64,000 nucleotides of DNA from Halicephalobus mephisto (lineage: Eukaryota > Nematoda > Chromadorea > Rhabditida > Panagrolaimidae), in NCBI GenBank assembly GCA_009193035.1, contig SWDT01000013.1, positions 248,001 to 312,000 of the forward strand, in the 5' to 3' direction. The notes below the pieces were generated by a model that saw only the letters and a list, made by a program, of their open reading frames with translations, was not told the origin of the DNA and searched no databases. The number at the start of each line of letters is the position of its first letter. Within the stretch, counting starts at the first letter, position 1. This document shows, piece by piece, positions 13,033-24,800 of this stretch. The position numbers and the translations under genes are program-made.

Positions 13033-13188
13033 ATGAGTACGGAAGAACTCTCTCAACTCCTGGAATCGCAGAAAAGTCAAAATACAAGTGCGTTTCGTTT
13101 TCTGCATTTCTGGATCCTCCGTGAAGTACTTGATGTATATATGAAGGAGGCAAAACAGAATCAAAAGGATAAGAGTAGTCTATTTTGA
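13033..13188 (+). CDS. short ORF, doubtful
   Basis: ATG 12 nt behind an acceptor-like CAATTTTAG. The 51-codon frame begins MSTEELSQLLESQKSQNT and ends KEAKQNQKDKSSLF. Codon content is better than its surroundings and there is an internal GTGCGT donor after ACAA (13087). So this could instead be the first exon of a longer gene: splicing to the strong acceptor near 14380 would add a short tail that ends after 14 more codons. No homology recognised. Confidence 0.3.
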   Translation: MSTEELSQLLESQKSQNTSAFRFLHFWILREVLDVYMKEAKQNQKDKSSLF

Positions 13189-13269
13189 ACAAAATAATAG
13201 TTCATACAAATTGAATCCACAATGAACTTATGTAATTCAAAAGTCCAATCGGTTTTCAATCTGCAGTGC

Positions 13270-13890
13270 TGTAAATTTGGATAGTGACTGAAAAGCTTAA
13301 AAATTAGAATTTTCTAGACATTATCCAAATTTGGTCTCATTATTTTATCACACTTCAAGTTTGGATAGTGATTGGAAAATTCAAAAATTAGAATCTTCTA
13401 GACACTATCCAAGTTTATTTATTCTTTTCTGAACTGCAAACTTGGATAGTGACTTGACATTTGAAAATCTGTAATTTTCTAAACACTATCCAAATTTGAC
13501 TTTTTGTAATATTGGATAGTATCTAAGAAATTAAAAAATCGAACTTTTGTAGATTATTTAAATATACTTGTTAGAAAAAATTACTGTAAACTTGGATAGT
13601 GACTGAAAAATGCAAAAATCTAGAATTTTCGAATACTATTTACGTTTAATTTTTTAAAACCAATACAAATTTGGATAATAACAATGAAGCTAGGACATCA
13701 GAAGTTTTAAAATAGAATCAAAATTTAGTTTTTTATTTCATTAAAATTCAAAATTAAATGATATTTAAAAATCCCCTATTTTTGAATGTTTCAGTCACTA
13801 TCCAACTTTCTATAGTAAGCATTGACGAAAAGCATTCAGAAAACTACAAAGTTGAATTTGTTAATCACTATCCAAAAACAGTAGTAACAA
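13270..13890. repeat. hairpin repeat array C
   Basis: Five clear units to about 13650, arms GGATAGTGACTGAAAA and TCTAGACACTATCC, spaced about 80 bp, then degraded half-units around 13790-13880 (TCACTATCCAA twice). Confidence 0.85.
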
Positions 13891-14548
13891 TAAATTTATT
13901 AAAAATTACCGTCAAAATTAACATTTATTCATTGTTTTCAAAAAACAAATTAAAACTTTTTATTCAACTTCGATTGTAAAAATTTGAGTGAGGTGATTGA
14001 CGTCTGCTTTTTGTACAACATAAAAAATAAATATTATTTGTTTAAATAAAGCAAACAATTGTTTAATCAGGAGTGCCTTGTTAAATCTAAATTTTTACAT
14101 TACAAATATTTTTAGATTTGTGTAGTTTCGTCTCATAGATCAAGTTCGCTATTAATATTTAATTTTTACAATCTTAAATATTTAAATAATTGTTAATTTT
14201 ATAAAATTCAATATTTTAAAAATATTTAATTTTTGTAAACTTCGATATTTAAATAATTTTTAATTTTATAAAATTCGATATTTTAAATAATTTTAATTTT
14301 TACAATCTTCAATATTTAAATAACTTTTAATTTTATAAACTTCGATATTTCAAATAATTTTAATTTTTTATTATTGCAGCTGATACTGTAGGGTTGAAAC
14401 CAGAAATCTTATGCAAGAAATAAAAACTAAAATTAATCGAAACGTTTCTATGGACATGAACTATGTAGAGTTTGGGGATCCATGGAGATGCGGTAGATAT
14501 ATCAAAAATGCAATTCCATTCACTTTTTTACTTTTTTAGGTGCTCAGA

Positions 14549-15577
14549 ATGTCGTCGAAGATGGAAATTCTGGAAATGAAGGAATTATTCAAACAAACCG
14601 GGAGAACTTTCGGCGGAAAAGTCAGCGTGGTTGATACTGGTTCTTTCGACATTTCCGAGGTTGGTTTTCATCGATAAATTTTATTTTCCAAAACAAAGAT
14701 TCTGGAACTTTCAAAAAAGTCAGAAATCCATGTTAATGGAATTTTATAAAACGTTTATTTTTGATTTTTTACAATAGTGTAATTTCGGAATCAAGATTAT
14801 AATTTCAAAGTTCTTGATGTTTTTAGAATCCTCCAGAATCTACCAAAAAATTGGAGACGATATTCAAATAATGCAATTCTGAAAGTTCCAAAATTTTCCT
14901 AAAATTCAATAGAACTTTCTGAAGTTCTCTGGAATTTCATAAATTTCCGAAATTTTTAACATTCATGTCGTTTCTGAAGTTTTCAGAATTTTTAAAATTT
15001 CAAAATTTTTAGAATTTAGAATTTTAAAAATTTCGAAATTTTAAAAATTTTTAATTTTTAGAATTTTTTAGAAATCGTTGAAAAATTTGAACCAAGATTT
15101 GAAATATAAAATTTTAGAATTTTCCAAAATTTGAAAATCTTCCAGAATTTTACATAAACTTCTGAAATGTCAAAAATTATTTGTCAATTTTGAGAATCTT
15201 CAAAATTTCCTTCGAATTTTCTAAAATTTATGAAAAATTTTGGAAATTTTCATTTTTTGAAGTTCCTAAAAAATCCAAAAATCTGTTTAAAAAATTTCGT
15301 AAAAAACATTTTAAATTTAGTTTAATTTTAAAAAATACTCTAGGAAAAAGAATCTGTTCATGGTTCCGTCCTCGAGGGTCCCGTAATTGATCGATTTACT
15401 TCTACTCCGGAAAAAAAACTTCAATCCGATTTTGTTGCTGGTAAATTTCACATAACTTCGAACATAAATTACAAACTTAAACATCCATCGGTCTTCAAAA
15501 CTCATCCAGATGCATCTGAAGTCAATCCAGAATCAAAAGCAAAAAAACAAAAATCTTTTTTTTGTTGTTTACGATGA
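14549..15577 (+). CDS. small basic protein with di-cysteine tail, unknown function
   Basis: Two exons, 14549..14659 and 15344..15577, joined in phase 0, encode 114 residues. The ATG lies 8 nt after a strong acceptor (CTTTTTTAG), as for a trans-spliced mRNA. Exon 1 reads MSSKMEILEMKELFKQTGRT then FGGKVSVVDTGSFDISE; exon 2 contains LEGPVIDRFTSTPEKKLQSD and FKTHPDASEVNPESKAKKQK and ends SFFCCLR. The end, a lysine-rich run followed by FFCC, resembles S-acylation sites of peripheral membrane proteins (inference). There is no signal peptide or membrane helix. The 684-bp intron is filled with the TTC/GAA-rich degenerate repeat. The gene is convergent with madd-2 (232 bp apart). I do not recognise the family. 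Confidence 0.65.
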
Positions 15578-15735
15578 CAAAAATAAGGAATATTTTATTT
15601 GCTTGGGTATTGTTTCAATACAAACAACTTTTTTGAAGAACAACTTCACGGGTTTTGTTATTTTCAATTCTGAGGATTAGCACCATCGAAAACACGGAGA
15701 TCACTGTACTTGACGTCATTACACGACTACGGTTG

Positions 15736-15828
15736 TCTTCTGGAGACTACAAGGTGTCTTCAGGAGACTACAGAGTGTCTTCTGGAGACTACAGTATGTC
15801 TTCTGGAGACTACAGAGTGTCGTTGACG
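15736..15828. repeat. 21-bp minisatellite across the madd-2 stop codon
   Basis: Four copies of a 21-bp unit (TCTTCTGGAGACTACAGAGTG-like) covering the end of the madd-2 reading frame. On the minus strand each copy carries a TAG in the same frame, the first of which (15812..15810) is the predicted stop. Confidence 0.9.
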
Positions 15829-18800
15829 GAGTCGTCTGATCCACTAGATCTCCTCAAAGAAGGGGGCACGAGTCCCGTGTGTACCGTAATCCTGCTGTTT
15901 TTGTTGACACTGAAGGCGGGGTAGTAGAGTCCTCGGGGCATGTTTCTGAATTTTGTTTATTTTGATTTAAACGATTTTCAAAAACTTACTTGAAGGCGTA
16001 GTTGACCCCTTCGGCTTCGAGTAATCTGTCATTGACGTAGAAGGACAGAACTCCCTGATCGCAATCCATCAAGACCCCTAACACTGCCCCTGTGCCTCCA
16101 TGGAGTCCAGAAACCCTCCCGTGATGGGCGTCGTTGTGGAGATACCAACTCCTCTTGTCGTCGATGTACATGGCCCATCCGTGGAGGTCCTTCCCCAACA
16201 TCGTGTTTCTATTAATGGAAGGCTGAGCAACTCCGACAACAATGTCCCCATTTCCGTCAAAGTTGTCAACAGTGATTTCCCAGTAGTGAAGACCCCTGGA
16301 GAAAGAAACCGACCCCAAGACCACCCGGTAGTCCAGAGTAGCTCCAGTCAGAGTCGCTCTTTCGTTGGACAAAACCACGTCTCTTTGAGAAGCCGATTTC
16401 GTCAATTGAAACCAAGCAACTGAAAAGTATTTTTGGAAAAACTTTAATATTTAAAAACCCTACCATGAGCAGTTTGGAGTCCAATGGGGTCACTATAGGG
16501 ACTTTCGCCTGCGGAATTGAAGGCCTTGACTCTCACGTTGTAGATAGTGTCGAAGTGAAGTCCGTCGATCGTGCAAATATTATCTGGTCCTGTGTAGACT
16601 TCTTTGAAATTTCCATCGTCTCTTCCAGAATCGATCTCAAGAGTATATCCGTCGATGGATGATCCGTTAAGCGGAGAATGCCAAACAACCGTCACCGAAT
16701 TATTTTCTGCCAAACATTCACCAGCATCAAATTGTGGAGCTAACGGAGCTAAAAATCAAAAATTAACAATTTTAAAATAATTAAATAATACTAAACAGAC
16801 AACAATGAAAAAATAAAACTACACAAAAAAGTAACTTTTAACCCAGTAACGAATACAAATCGTCACTATCATTTTCAATTTCCGTCACAAATATCAAAAT
16901 TCATGAAAAATGTGACGATTATTTTATTTTTGTAACATTTCACAATTGTTTCGAAATTAAAAGTTACTTTTTTGTGTAAAATTGGAAATTTGTCAACGAA
17001 AAGTTGATTCATTATTTTTAATTAATTGTAATATACAAAAACCATAACTTTTAACCCAGTAACGAATACAAATCGTCACTATTATTTTCAATTTCCGTCA
17101 CAAATATCAAAATTCATGAAAAATGTGACGATTGTTTTATTTTTGTAACATTTCACAATTGTTTCGAAATTAAAAGTTACTTTTTTGTGTGTAAAAGCAG
17201 AGTGTGGAGGTGGATTGACTAATCACTAAACGATTTTCTGTGTTGTTTACTATATTTATAGTCTACCTTTCGTTGGATCACCTTTGATCCGACCTGCTCG
17301 GCCTGTCACTGCTGGAAGAAAGAATAAAGAGAATTACTAATTGAAAGATCAGAAAGCAAAAGGAATTCTCTATTACGGTAAACATGGATAATGTCCGAAA
17401 AGTTTTCCGGAAATTATCCAGGTTTAGTTTTAAATTACATTACATTGCAAACTTGGATAGTGTTCAGAAAATTGAAAAATTGGAATTTTTCAGGCACTAT
17501 CCAAATTTGGTTTCCTAATTTCATTGGATTGCAAATTTGAATAGTATCTAAAAAATCAAAAAATTTCAAATTTTTGAACACCATTCAAGTTCTTTTAAAT
17601 GGTAATCTTGGATAGTGTTTGCTAAACTTCTTCTTCAAAATCCTCAAACACTATCCAAGTATTCATCTGTGAGAATCCATAATAACTCCCAAACCAACCT
17701 TTAAGTTGGGCAAAGTCCAAAGACTGGATGCACATCTGAAGCGGCTTTGAATCCAAGCTGAGGATGAATTCTGGGTCCACGTCTGGTTTTGTTCTCATTT
17801 CCTTGTGCCAACCGAAGTTCTGATTAGAGGCTCTGGAAGCTAGTTGTTGACCGATTTGAAGATAAGTCACTGGATCTGGTTCTTTCAAAACTTCGATGCA
17901 GAATTGGATTAAAGCTGATGTCTTGTTGAGGTGACTGGTACATCGACTAGACTGATCCTTGAGGGTTTTCTTTTTAGTGTCCCTTTCAGCATCGGCAAAT
18001 TCTAATAATCTTAATCTCCTTTCTTGTAGGATCTCAATTAAAGCATCTATCTGGACATTTATATTAGTTTTGAAGTCTTCACAATTAGCAGTGATTTTTT
18101 CATTTAATTGTTTTAATTTATTAACTTCTTCGGCGCCTTGTTTAACTTTTTCTGACAACTGTTGAAGTGTTTTTGATAATTCACTCTGAAAATAAATAAT
18201 AATTATATTCCTAGTATTTCCCTCAATTTCTTCAAACATGATGACATTGAGACCAAAAGACAGCTGCAAACAGGCATTAAAATTGAGACAAAGAAGAAAA
18301 AAGTCATGAATACGAAAATGCCTGCGCAAACCCTTTTGATGCTATTGACAGATGCCGCTCCAAGCTGCATAGATCCTTAGATATGCAAATTCTGTCAAAA
18401 TACAAACTTGGATAGTGTCTAGGAAGTCTCAAAAATTCCAAATCTTTAGACACTATCCAAAATTGGTCAGTTTTTTTCACAATGATTAAAAAGTTGAATA
18501 GTGATTGGAAAGTTTGAAATTTTAGATTTTCTAGACACTATCCACATCTGCAATTTAATGAAATCAAAAAAACCAATTTTGAATAGTATTTAAGAAATTT
18601 TAATTCTTAGATTTTTTGGACACTATTCATGTTTACATTCCCTTATAAAATTACACATTGCAATTTGTATTATTCTTGTTTCACAACATGAACGCTATTT
18701 AGCCTAGTAATTATCCATGTAATGCCATTCCTATTCAGCAAATTACATTTCTCTTCCATTCCATGACATCTCAATCTGCTCCATTCATGCAGTCCTATTC

Positions 18801-21800
18801 ATCCCCAATTAACAAAATTCTGTGATTCAGACTAGTGTCAATGTTGAATCGAAAAACCCAAAAGTCCAGCCATCTGTTTCCTCGGACCTTATTCAAAAGC
18901 AAAAAATATTTGATGAATGGACCACGTGTTTTTTATTTTTTTACTATTGACTTTATAAATATTATTTTCATAGTAAATTTGAACCAGATTTATGGACCAA
19001 CTGTTGTAATTCGAAAACTGCATCATCCCTATTTTTGCAAAGTGGTCGAGAAAAGTCAAAAAATGCAACTGTCATGCATAACTTAGTGTTTCACATTTGT
19101 CCGGTCAAGTGGTCATTGAGCAAAACAACTTTTTTTAAAAAATCGATTTAAATGATGATTAATCAAAAAAAGCTTCAATCTGTCAAGTAATCGAGCGGCC
19201 AGTAATTTCCGGCCATTGTCCGATCCGATTCTGGACAAGATTGATGACAGCTTCGTTGTTTTGAATTTAGATGGCTTCAAGTTGCGTAATAAAATAAAAA
19301 TGATGAATATGATATTACACGGGTCAATGGAGAGCTGATGAAACATTAATGAAAAGTTAGAAAGTATCTAGAAAATTTAAAAATGGGGATTTTGTGAACA
19401 TTACCCAAGTTTGCACCTAGAGAAAAAAGCAAATATGGATAGTGTCCGGGAAATTATAATTTTTAAACTTTTCAATCACTATCTGAGTTTACACCTAAAG
19501 AAAAAAGCAAATATGGATAGTGTCCGGGAAATTATAATTTTTAAACTTTCCAATTACTATCTGAGTTTACACCTAGAGAAAAAAGCAAATATGGATAGTG
19601 TCCGGGAAATTATAATTTTTAAACTTTTCAATTACTATCTGAGTTTGCACCTAGAGAAAAAAGCAAATATGGATAGTGTCCGGGAAATTATAACTTTTAA
19701 ACTTTTCAATTACTATCTGAGTTTGCACCTAGAGAAAAAGCAAATATGGATAGTGTCCGGAAAATCCTAATTTTTAAACTTTCCAATTACTATCTGAGTT
19801 CATAATTAGACAGAAAGGAATTTTTGAACAATATTCACAAAATCTCAATTTTTGAATTTTTAGACACTATCCAAATTCACTACTAAAAGCATCACTTATG
19901 AATAGTGTTCAGAAAATCACATTTTCTAAATTGTTCAGTCATTATCCAAGTTTGATATCAAAGAAAAATGAATTTTAACTATTTCTAAATTTTTTGGTCA
20001 CTACCTAAGTTTGCAGTAATAGTAACTTTTTTGCTTGTTCAATTACCCAAGAATTATTCTTTTGATCCCGACAATTGATTTCAATCACATCGAAGACAAA
20101 TTACTTTTTCTCTTTCATCCGATAGCTCACAGTTGTTCGAAACCAAAGCATTGCCGCTTCTTCAATCATATCTCAGATTCGTCTACAAGAAATTCAAGAT
20201 TTACGACCACCTTATTCCTGCCAAAAGGCCTAGCCGACCGGGTCCATCAAATCAAAAAAGTATCAAATGGACACATTCCCGCTAAGGTCCAGGTCAAAGC
20301 CATAAATCCGAAAGGGTCAAAAAGTCAAGTGTCCAGATTTTTTCTGGATTAAGTTTCGTTGAAAAAATTTCTCCCTCGAGTTTAAACTTGTCAAGTTGAG
20401 AAAAGTTAATTATGGGTGTCAAGCCGGATGCAATCAAGTCCCTTCTTCAGGAATCTCTCAGAACACAGGAAGTTTCAAATTGATTTCTGAATTCGACAAA
20501 ATTTGCATGTCAATGTCCCTTCGGAAACCTTAATTTGGCTCTGACACGCCAATCCCTCGACGTCTCCTCACAATGGCAAAACGTAATTAATTGGTATTTA
20601 GTTGTTGCTGTTTTCGCGCAAATTTTAATTACTGGACGACTCTCGCGAAAAAAGTGACAGATTTGAGCGGTAAATTAAGTCTGGCAAGGTCAGGATGGTT
20701 TTCACGGTCTAACGCTTTTCTGACCTTTTTGGGAAAATGCCGAAATTGAAATGATGAGTAATCCTATTTATGGGTCAATGAATAAAAATATTGGAGATCA
20801 AATGCTGAATAGTGACTCGAAAATCTCAATTTCTAAATTTTTCAGTCACTATTCAACTTTGTAATTTAGTGAAAAACTAATCTTGGATAGTGTCTAAAAA
20901 TTCTAGGTTTTTAAACTTCTCAGTCACTATTCGAGTTTGCAGTTTGACAAATTGAAACTACCAAACTTGGATAGTGTCCAGAAGATTTAAAAATTTAGAA
21001 TTTTTAGACACTATCCAATTTTGCATTGCAGTAAAATTATAAAACTAATTTTGGATAGTGTCTAAAAATTCTAAATTTTTAAATTTTTCAGTCACTATCC
21101 AAATGCACAGTTCAGTAAAATAAAATGATTAAATTTGGATAATATTTAAGAAATTTTAACTTTCCAATTTTTTAATCGATATCCAACATTACGGTCTGGT
21201 GAAATTATTTCGCCAAATTTCAATAATTCTCAAAGAACCCCCAGTTTTGGAATTTCCTGAACATTACCCAAGATTGCAAAGAGTACTTTTAACTAATCCC
21301 TCCCAGAAATCCAATAGTATCGAACAAGCTAATCCGTGTATCGGACATGTTCTATCCTCACCAGGTGATCAAATTACTTGCCAGAGATGAGCTAATAATA
21401 GCCGGTTGCCAAAAACCAACTCGCATTGAATTTCCATCTGAAGATGACTAGGTGCCAGTAATCGTTCTCCAAGGGTCCCCAAGAAGTTGTTAATCCCCGA
21501 TAATCCAAAAACAATATCTCGTTCGTTGTGTAAAGCATGTTCGAATGACCGGGCAAACAAGGACCCCCACGCCTTTGTTTTCCAATCAACTTCGGGATTG
21601 GATTTCATAACTAAAGAGGATAATGTTTTGAAATTCTTTCAATGCTGTTCGAAATTTCTCGAGAAGCAAACAGAAACAAGGAAGAAGCGCTAGGGGCTAC
21701 AGTTTCAAACCAAAGAAAGAGCTTATTTCATAATGCAAGTGGTTTCAGAATGGGAAAGTTGAGAGTTTGCCATGCGCAAGTGGAATTTGAGCCGACTTGC

Positions 21801-24800
21801 GGAATTTCTGCAAACTTAAACAGTGTTCCAAAAATTAGCAAAATGGACAATTTAGGAACACTATCCAAATATAGTGCTCTAAATTTATAGATATACAAAG
21901 TCGGATAGTGATTGCAAAATTGAAAAATTTGAATTTCTTGAACACTATCCAATTCTGATTTTTGAGGTTTATAAAAAAGCAAATTTGGATAGTGATTGCA
22001 AAATTGAAAAATTTGAATTTTTTGGACACTATCCAATTCTGATTTTTGAGGTTTATAAAAAAGCAAATTTGGATAGTGATTTAAAAAATATAAGAAAAAT
22101 AATTTACAGATACTATCTAAAATTGATTCTTTTATTTTATAAAATTGAAAACTTGGATAGTGTCTGGAAAATTTCAATTTACAAATATCCTGAATGTTAT
22201 CTAATCTTTCGTAAATACAAAAATATAAACTAACCTTCTGGCTTTTAACTGCTTTCTCCAAAGATTGTACTTCGTGTCCGGAGTGCTTGGTTTCCTGGAC
22301 ACAATGACAGCAAACAGGGATCCTACATGAAGTACAGTACATTGTCAGGATCTCATCTGAATGCTTTTCACATCTTGAATCCAGTTTGCCTAAGTGAACA
22401 GGATTCTCCTTCAGTCTCTTGCTGGTGGCAGGGACCAGTAAGTGGTCCTTTAATGGACCCCTGGATGGATGGAGTACTGTTTGACATGGAGTACAGTAAT
22501 AGTAATTACAGACTTCGCAACAGAGATCCGCAGGCTTGGGGGTTCCTTCGCACCATTGGCAGTTCGGAGGAGGCTGGGGTTCTTCAGAAACGGCCCCGGG
22601 GATGGACGACGTCGAAGTCGCCGGATTTGGAGAAAATCTAAGTCTGGCGAGAATCCTCTTGATGGCCAAGTTCTCCGGAATCTGCTTTAATGTATTTTCA
22701 TCCGCGAAAAAACTTGGTTTATGACAAATTTCACAAACAAGGGTATATCCAGAAGTTGATGGAGTCAAAATGCTCGGCATCCGGGAAGTAGACTGTCCAT
22801 ACACAGACCCAACGAACGACGATGGACGAGAAGCTGAAATTATTCATTTTAATTTTATCGAAAATAATTTTAAATTAAATTTTTCTTAAATTTGCATTTT
22901 TTAAAAGTTTATATTTTCTTTAAATTTGCATTTTTTTGAAATTTTAATTTAATTTTTTTTGAAATTTTTCCCCAATAATCTCATCGATCAAATAAAGCTG
23001 AAATTTGTCCCCGAGCAAATTGCCATCTCGTCACAGGTTGTCATTAAATTGTCAAAAATCAACCAGTGCCGAATTTCGATTTTATATCTAATCCATCATT
23101 GAACAAATTGGAGAAATTTCATATTGAGTTAATAACTCAAAGTTACTAAATGCAATTTGCCATTGACCCGATAACTGAACGTCTGGCAAAATCGGACATT
23201 TTGGCGCCTTTCTGTTTGTTCTTCACACTCAATTCAGCAGACTTCTGGCGATCATTACGATTGATGAAACAAGGATTTTTTGAATGCTTGCATAAGGGAT
23301 AAAAAATAGTCATGAGGTCATTCAGAAAGCATTAGTGCAAATCTCGATAGTGTTTAAGAAATTCAAGCATTTTAAATTTCTAGACACTATCCAAATTTGC
23401 AGTTCAAAGAAAACTTAGATAGTGTCCAGAAAATTCAAATTTTTCAATTTTTTAAATCACTATCCAATTTTACAGTCACACTGAACAGAGAAAAACATTT
23501 TGAATAGTGTCCAAAAATCCTTAATTTTTGAGTTCTTCAATCACTATCCAAGTCTGCAATCCAGAAAAATTAAAATCAAATTTGGATAGTGTCCAAGAAA
23601 TCCAAATGTTTGGATTTTTGGGTCACTATTCCAGTCTGCAATCGAATAAAGTAAAAAACCATATTTGGATAGTGTCCAAGACTTTCCAAATTGTTCAGTC
23701 ACTATCCAAGTTTGCATTTCCCTTTTGTTTCAATTTTCTTTTGAGAAATTTCCTTTGCCCTTTTTCACAACCTGTCCAGAAATATGAAACCAATGAATTA
23801 TCCATTTACATTCCTCTTCCAATCTGGAGAAATATGAAAATGCCGCCAATGAACCGAACACGAAACTAGAACCAAATTCGCGCGAGATAATGCATTTTGG
23901 ATTACCAGTATCGGATTCATTTGAAGCCAAACTGTGTCATTATCCTTTTCCCTTCACCGGAAAAATGAAATTTTTGAAAAAGTGAATTTTTTGACCTGTC
24001 TCAAAGAGGGTACTTGAGAATCATGAGTAAAATCAAAAAAGTCCCGGCGCATCTTTGTTCTCAAGAGCCCTCGATCCATTCAAGCTTCGAACAGAAATCC
24101 ACGGGTGGTCGACGAATGTGAGAACGAGTCAAACAAAGAAAATACATAACTAAACCCATAACGATCAAAATCTCATTTTGTAAATTCTCATCGACCTTGA
24201 GTAAAATCCAAACGATCCCGATCATGAATTAGGTTTCTCCAAAAAGCACATTAAGGTTTCCGTTCGAGTCAATTCACACATTTGGCTTTTTCCTGTCAAC
24301 AAATCGGAACCTTTGCGCGGGAGCTTGCCCATGATCTGCCTAATCCGATGCGGCAAGAAAAAGAAAACGAATCTCGGATAGACCAGTCACTCATTTGTTT
24401 GCATTAGTGCCGGATCCACAAAGCAAACAGCTTCAAAAAGACAGAACAAAAAAGTATTATGTAAATTTTTGATTGATAGATTTGGGTTTGCCAGATTGCT
24501 TCATTGTCAAGTTGGATAGTGACTGCAAAATTCATAAATCAGAAAAATTTGAATATTATCCAAGTTTTACGTTGGTATTTTACACAACTGGAATAGTATT
24601 TGAAAAGTTAAAACTTTGGACTTCTTGGACACTATCCAAGTTTGCAGTCACAATAAACAAGAAAATTAATTCTGGATAGTGCCTAAAAATCGAAAGTTTT
24701 AGACACTATCCAGGTCTGGTATTACAATTTAAGTTAACCGCAAACTTGGATAGTGTTCACAAAATACCGATTTTTGATATTTTCCATTCACTATCCAAAG

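Noticed and set aside
15655..15924. Plus-strand open frame with SGDYRVS repeats
   Set aside because: Antisense of the madd-2 3' exon and its 21-bp minisatellite.
19411..19770. 119-codon open frame of a 26-residue repeat
   Set aside because: Product of the 78-bp tandem hairpin repeat, whose length is a multiple of three; no start context or protein-like composition.
21728..22234. Long minus-strand open frame continuing from madd-2 exon 2
   Set aside because: The extension is array H read in frame; the exon 2 donor at 22235/22234 and the coiled-coil exon at 18185 fit TRIM9 exactly.
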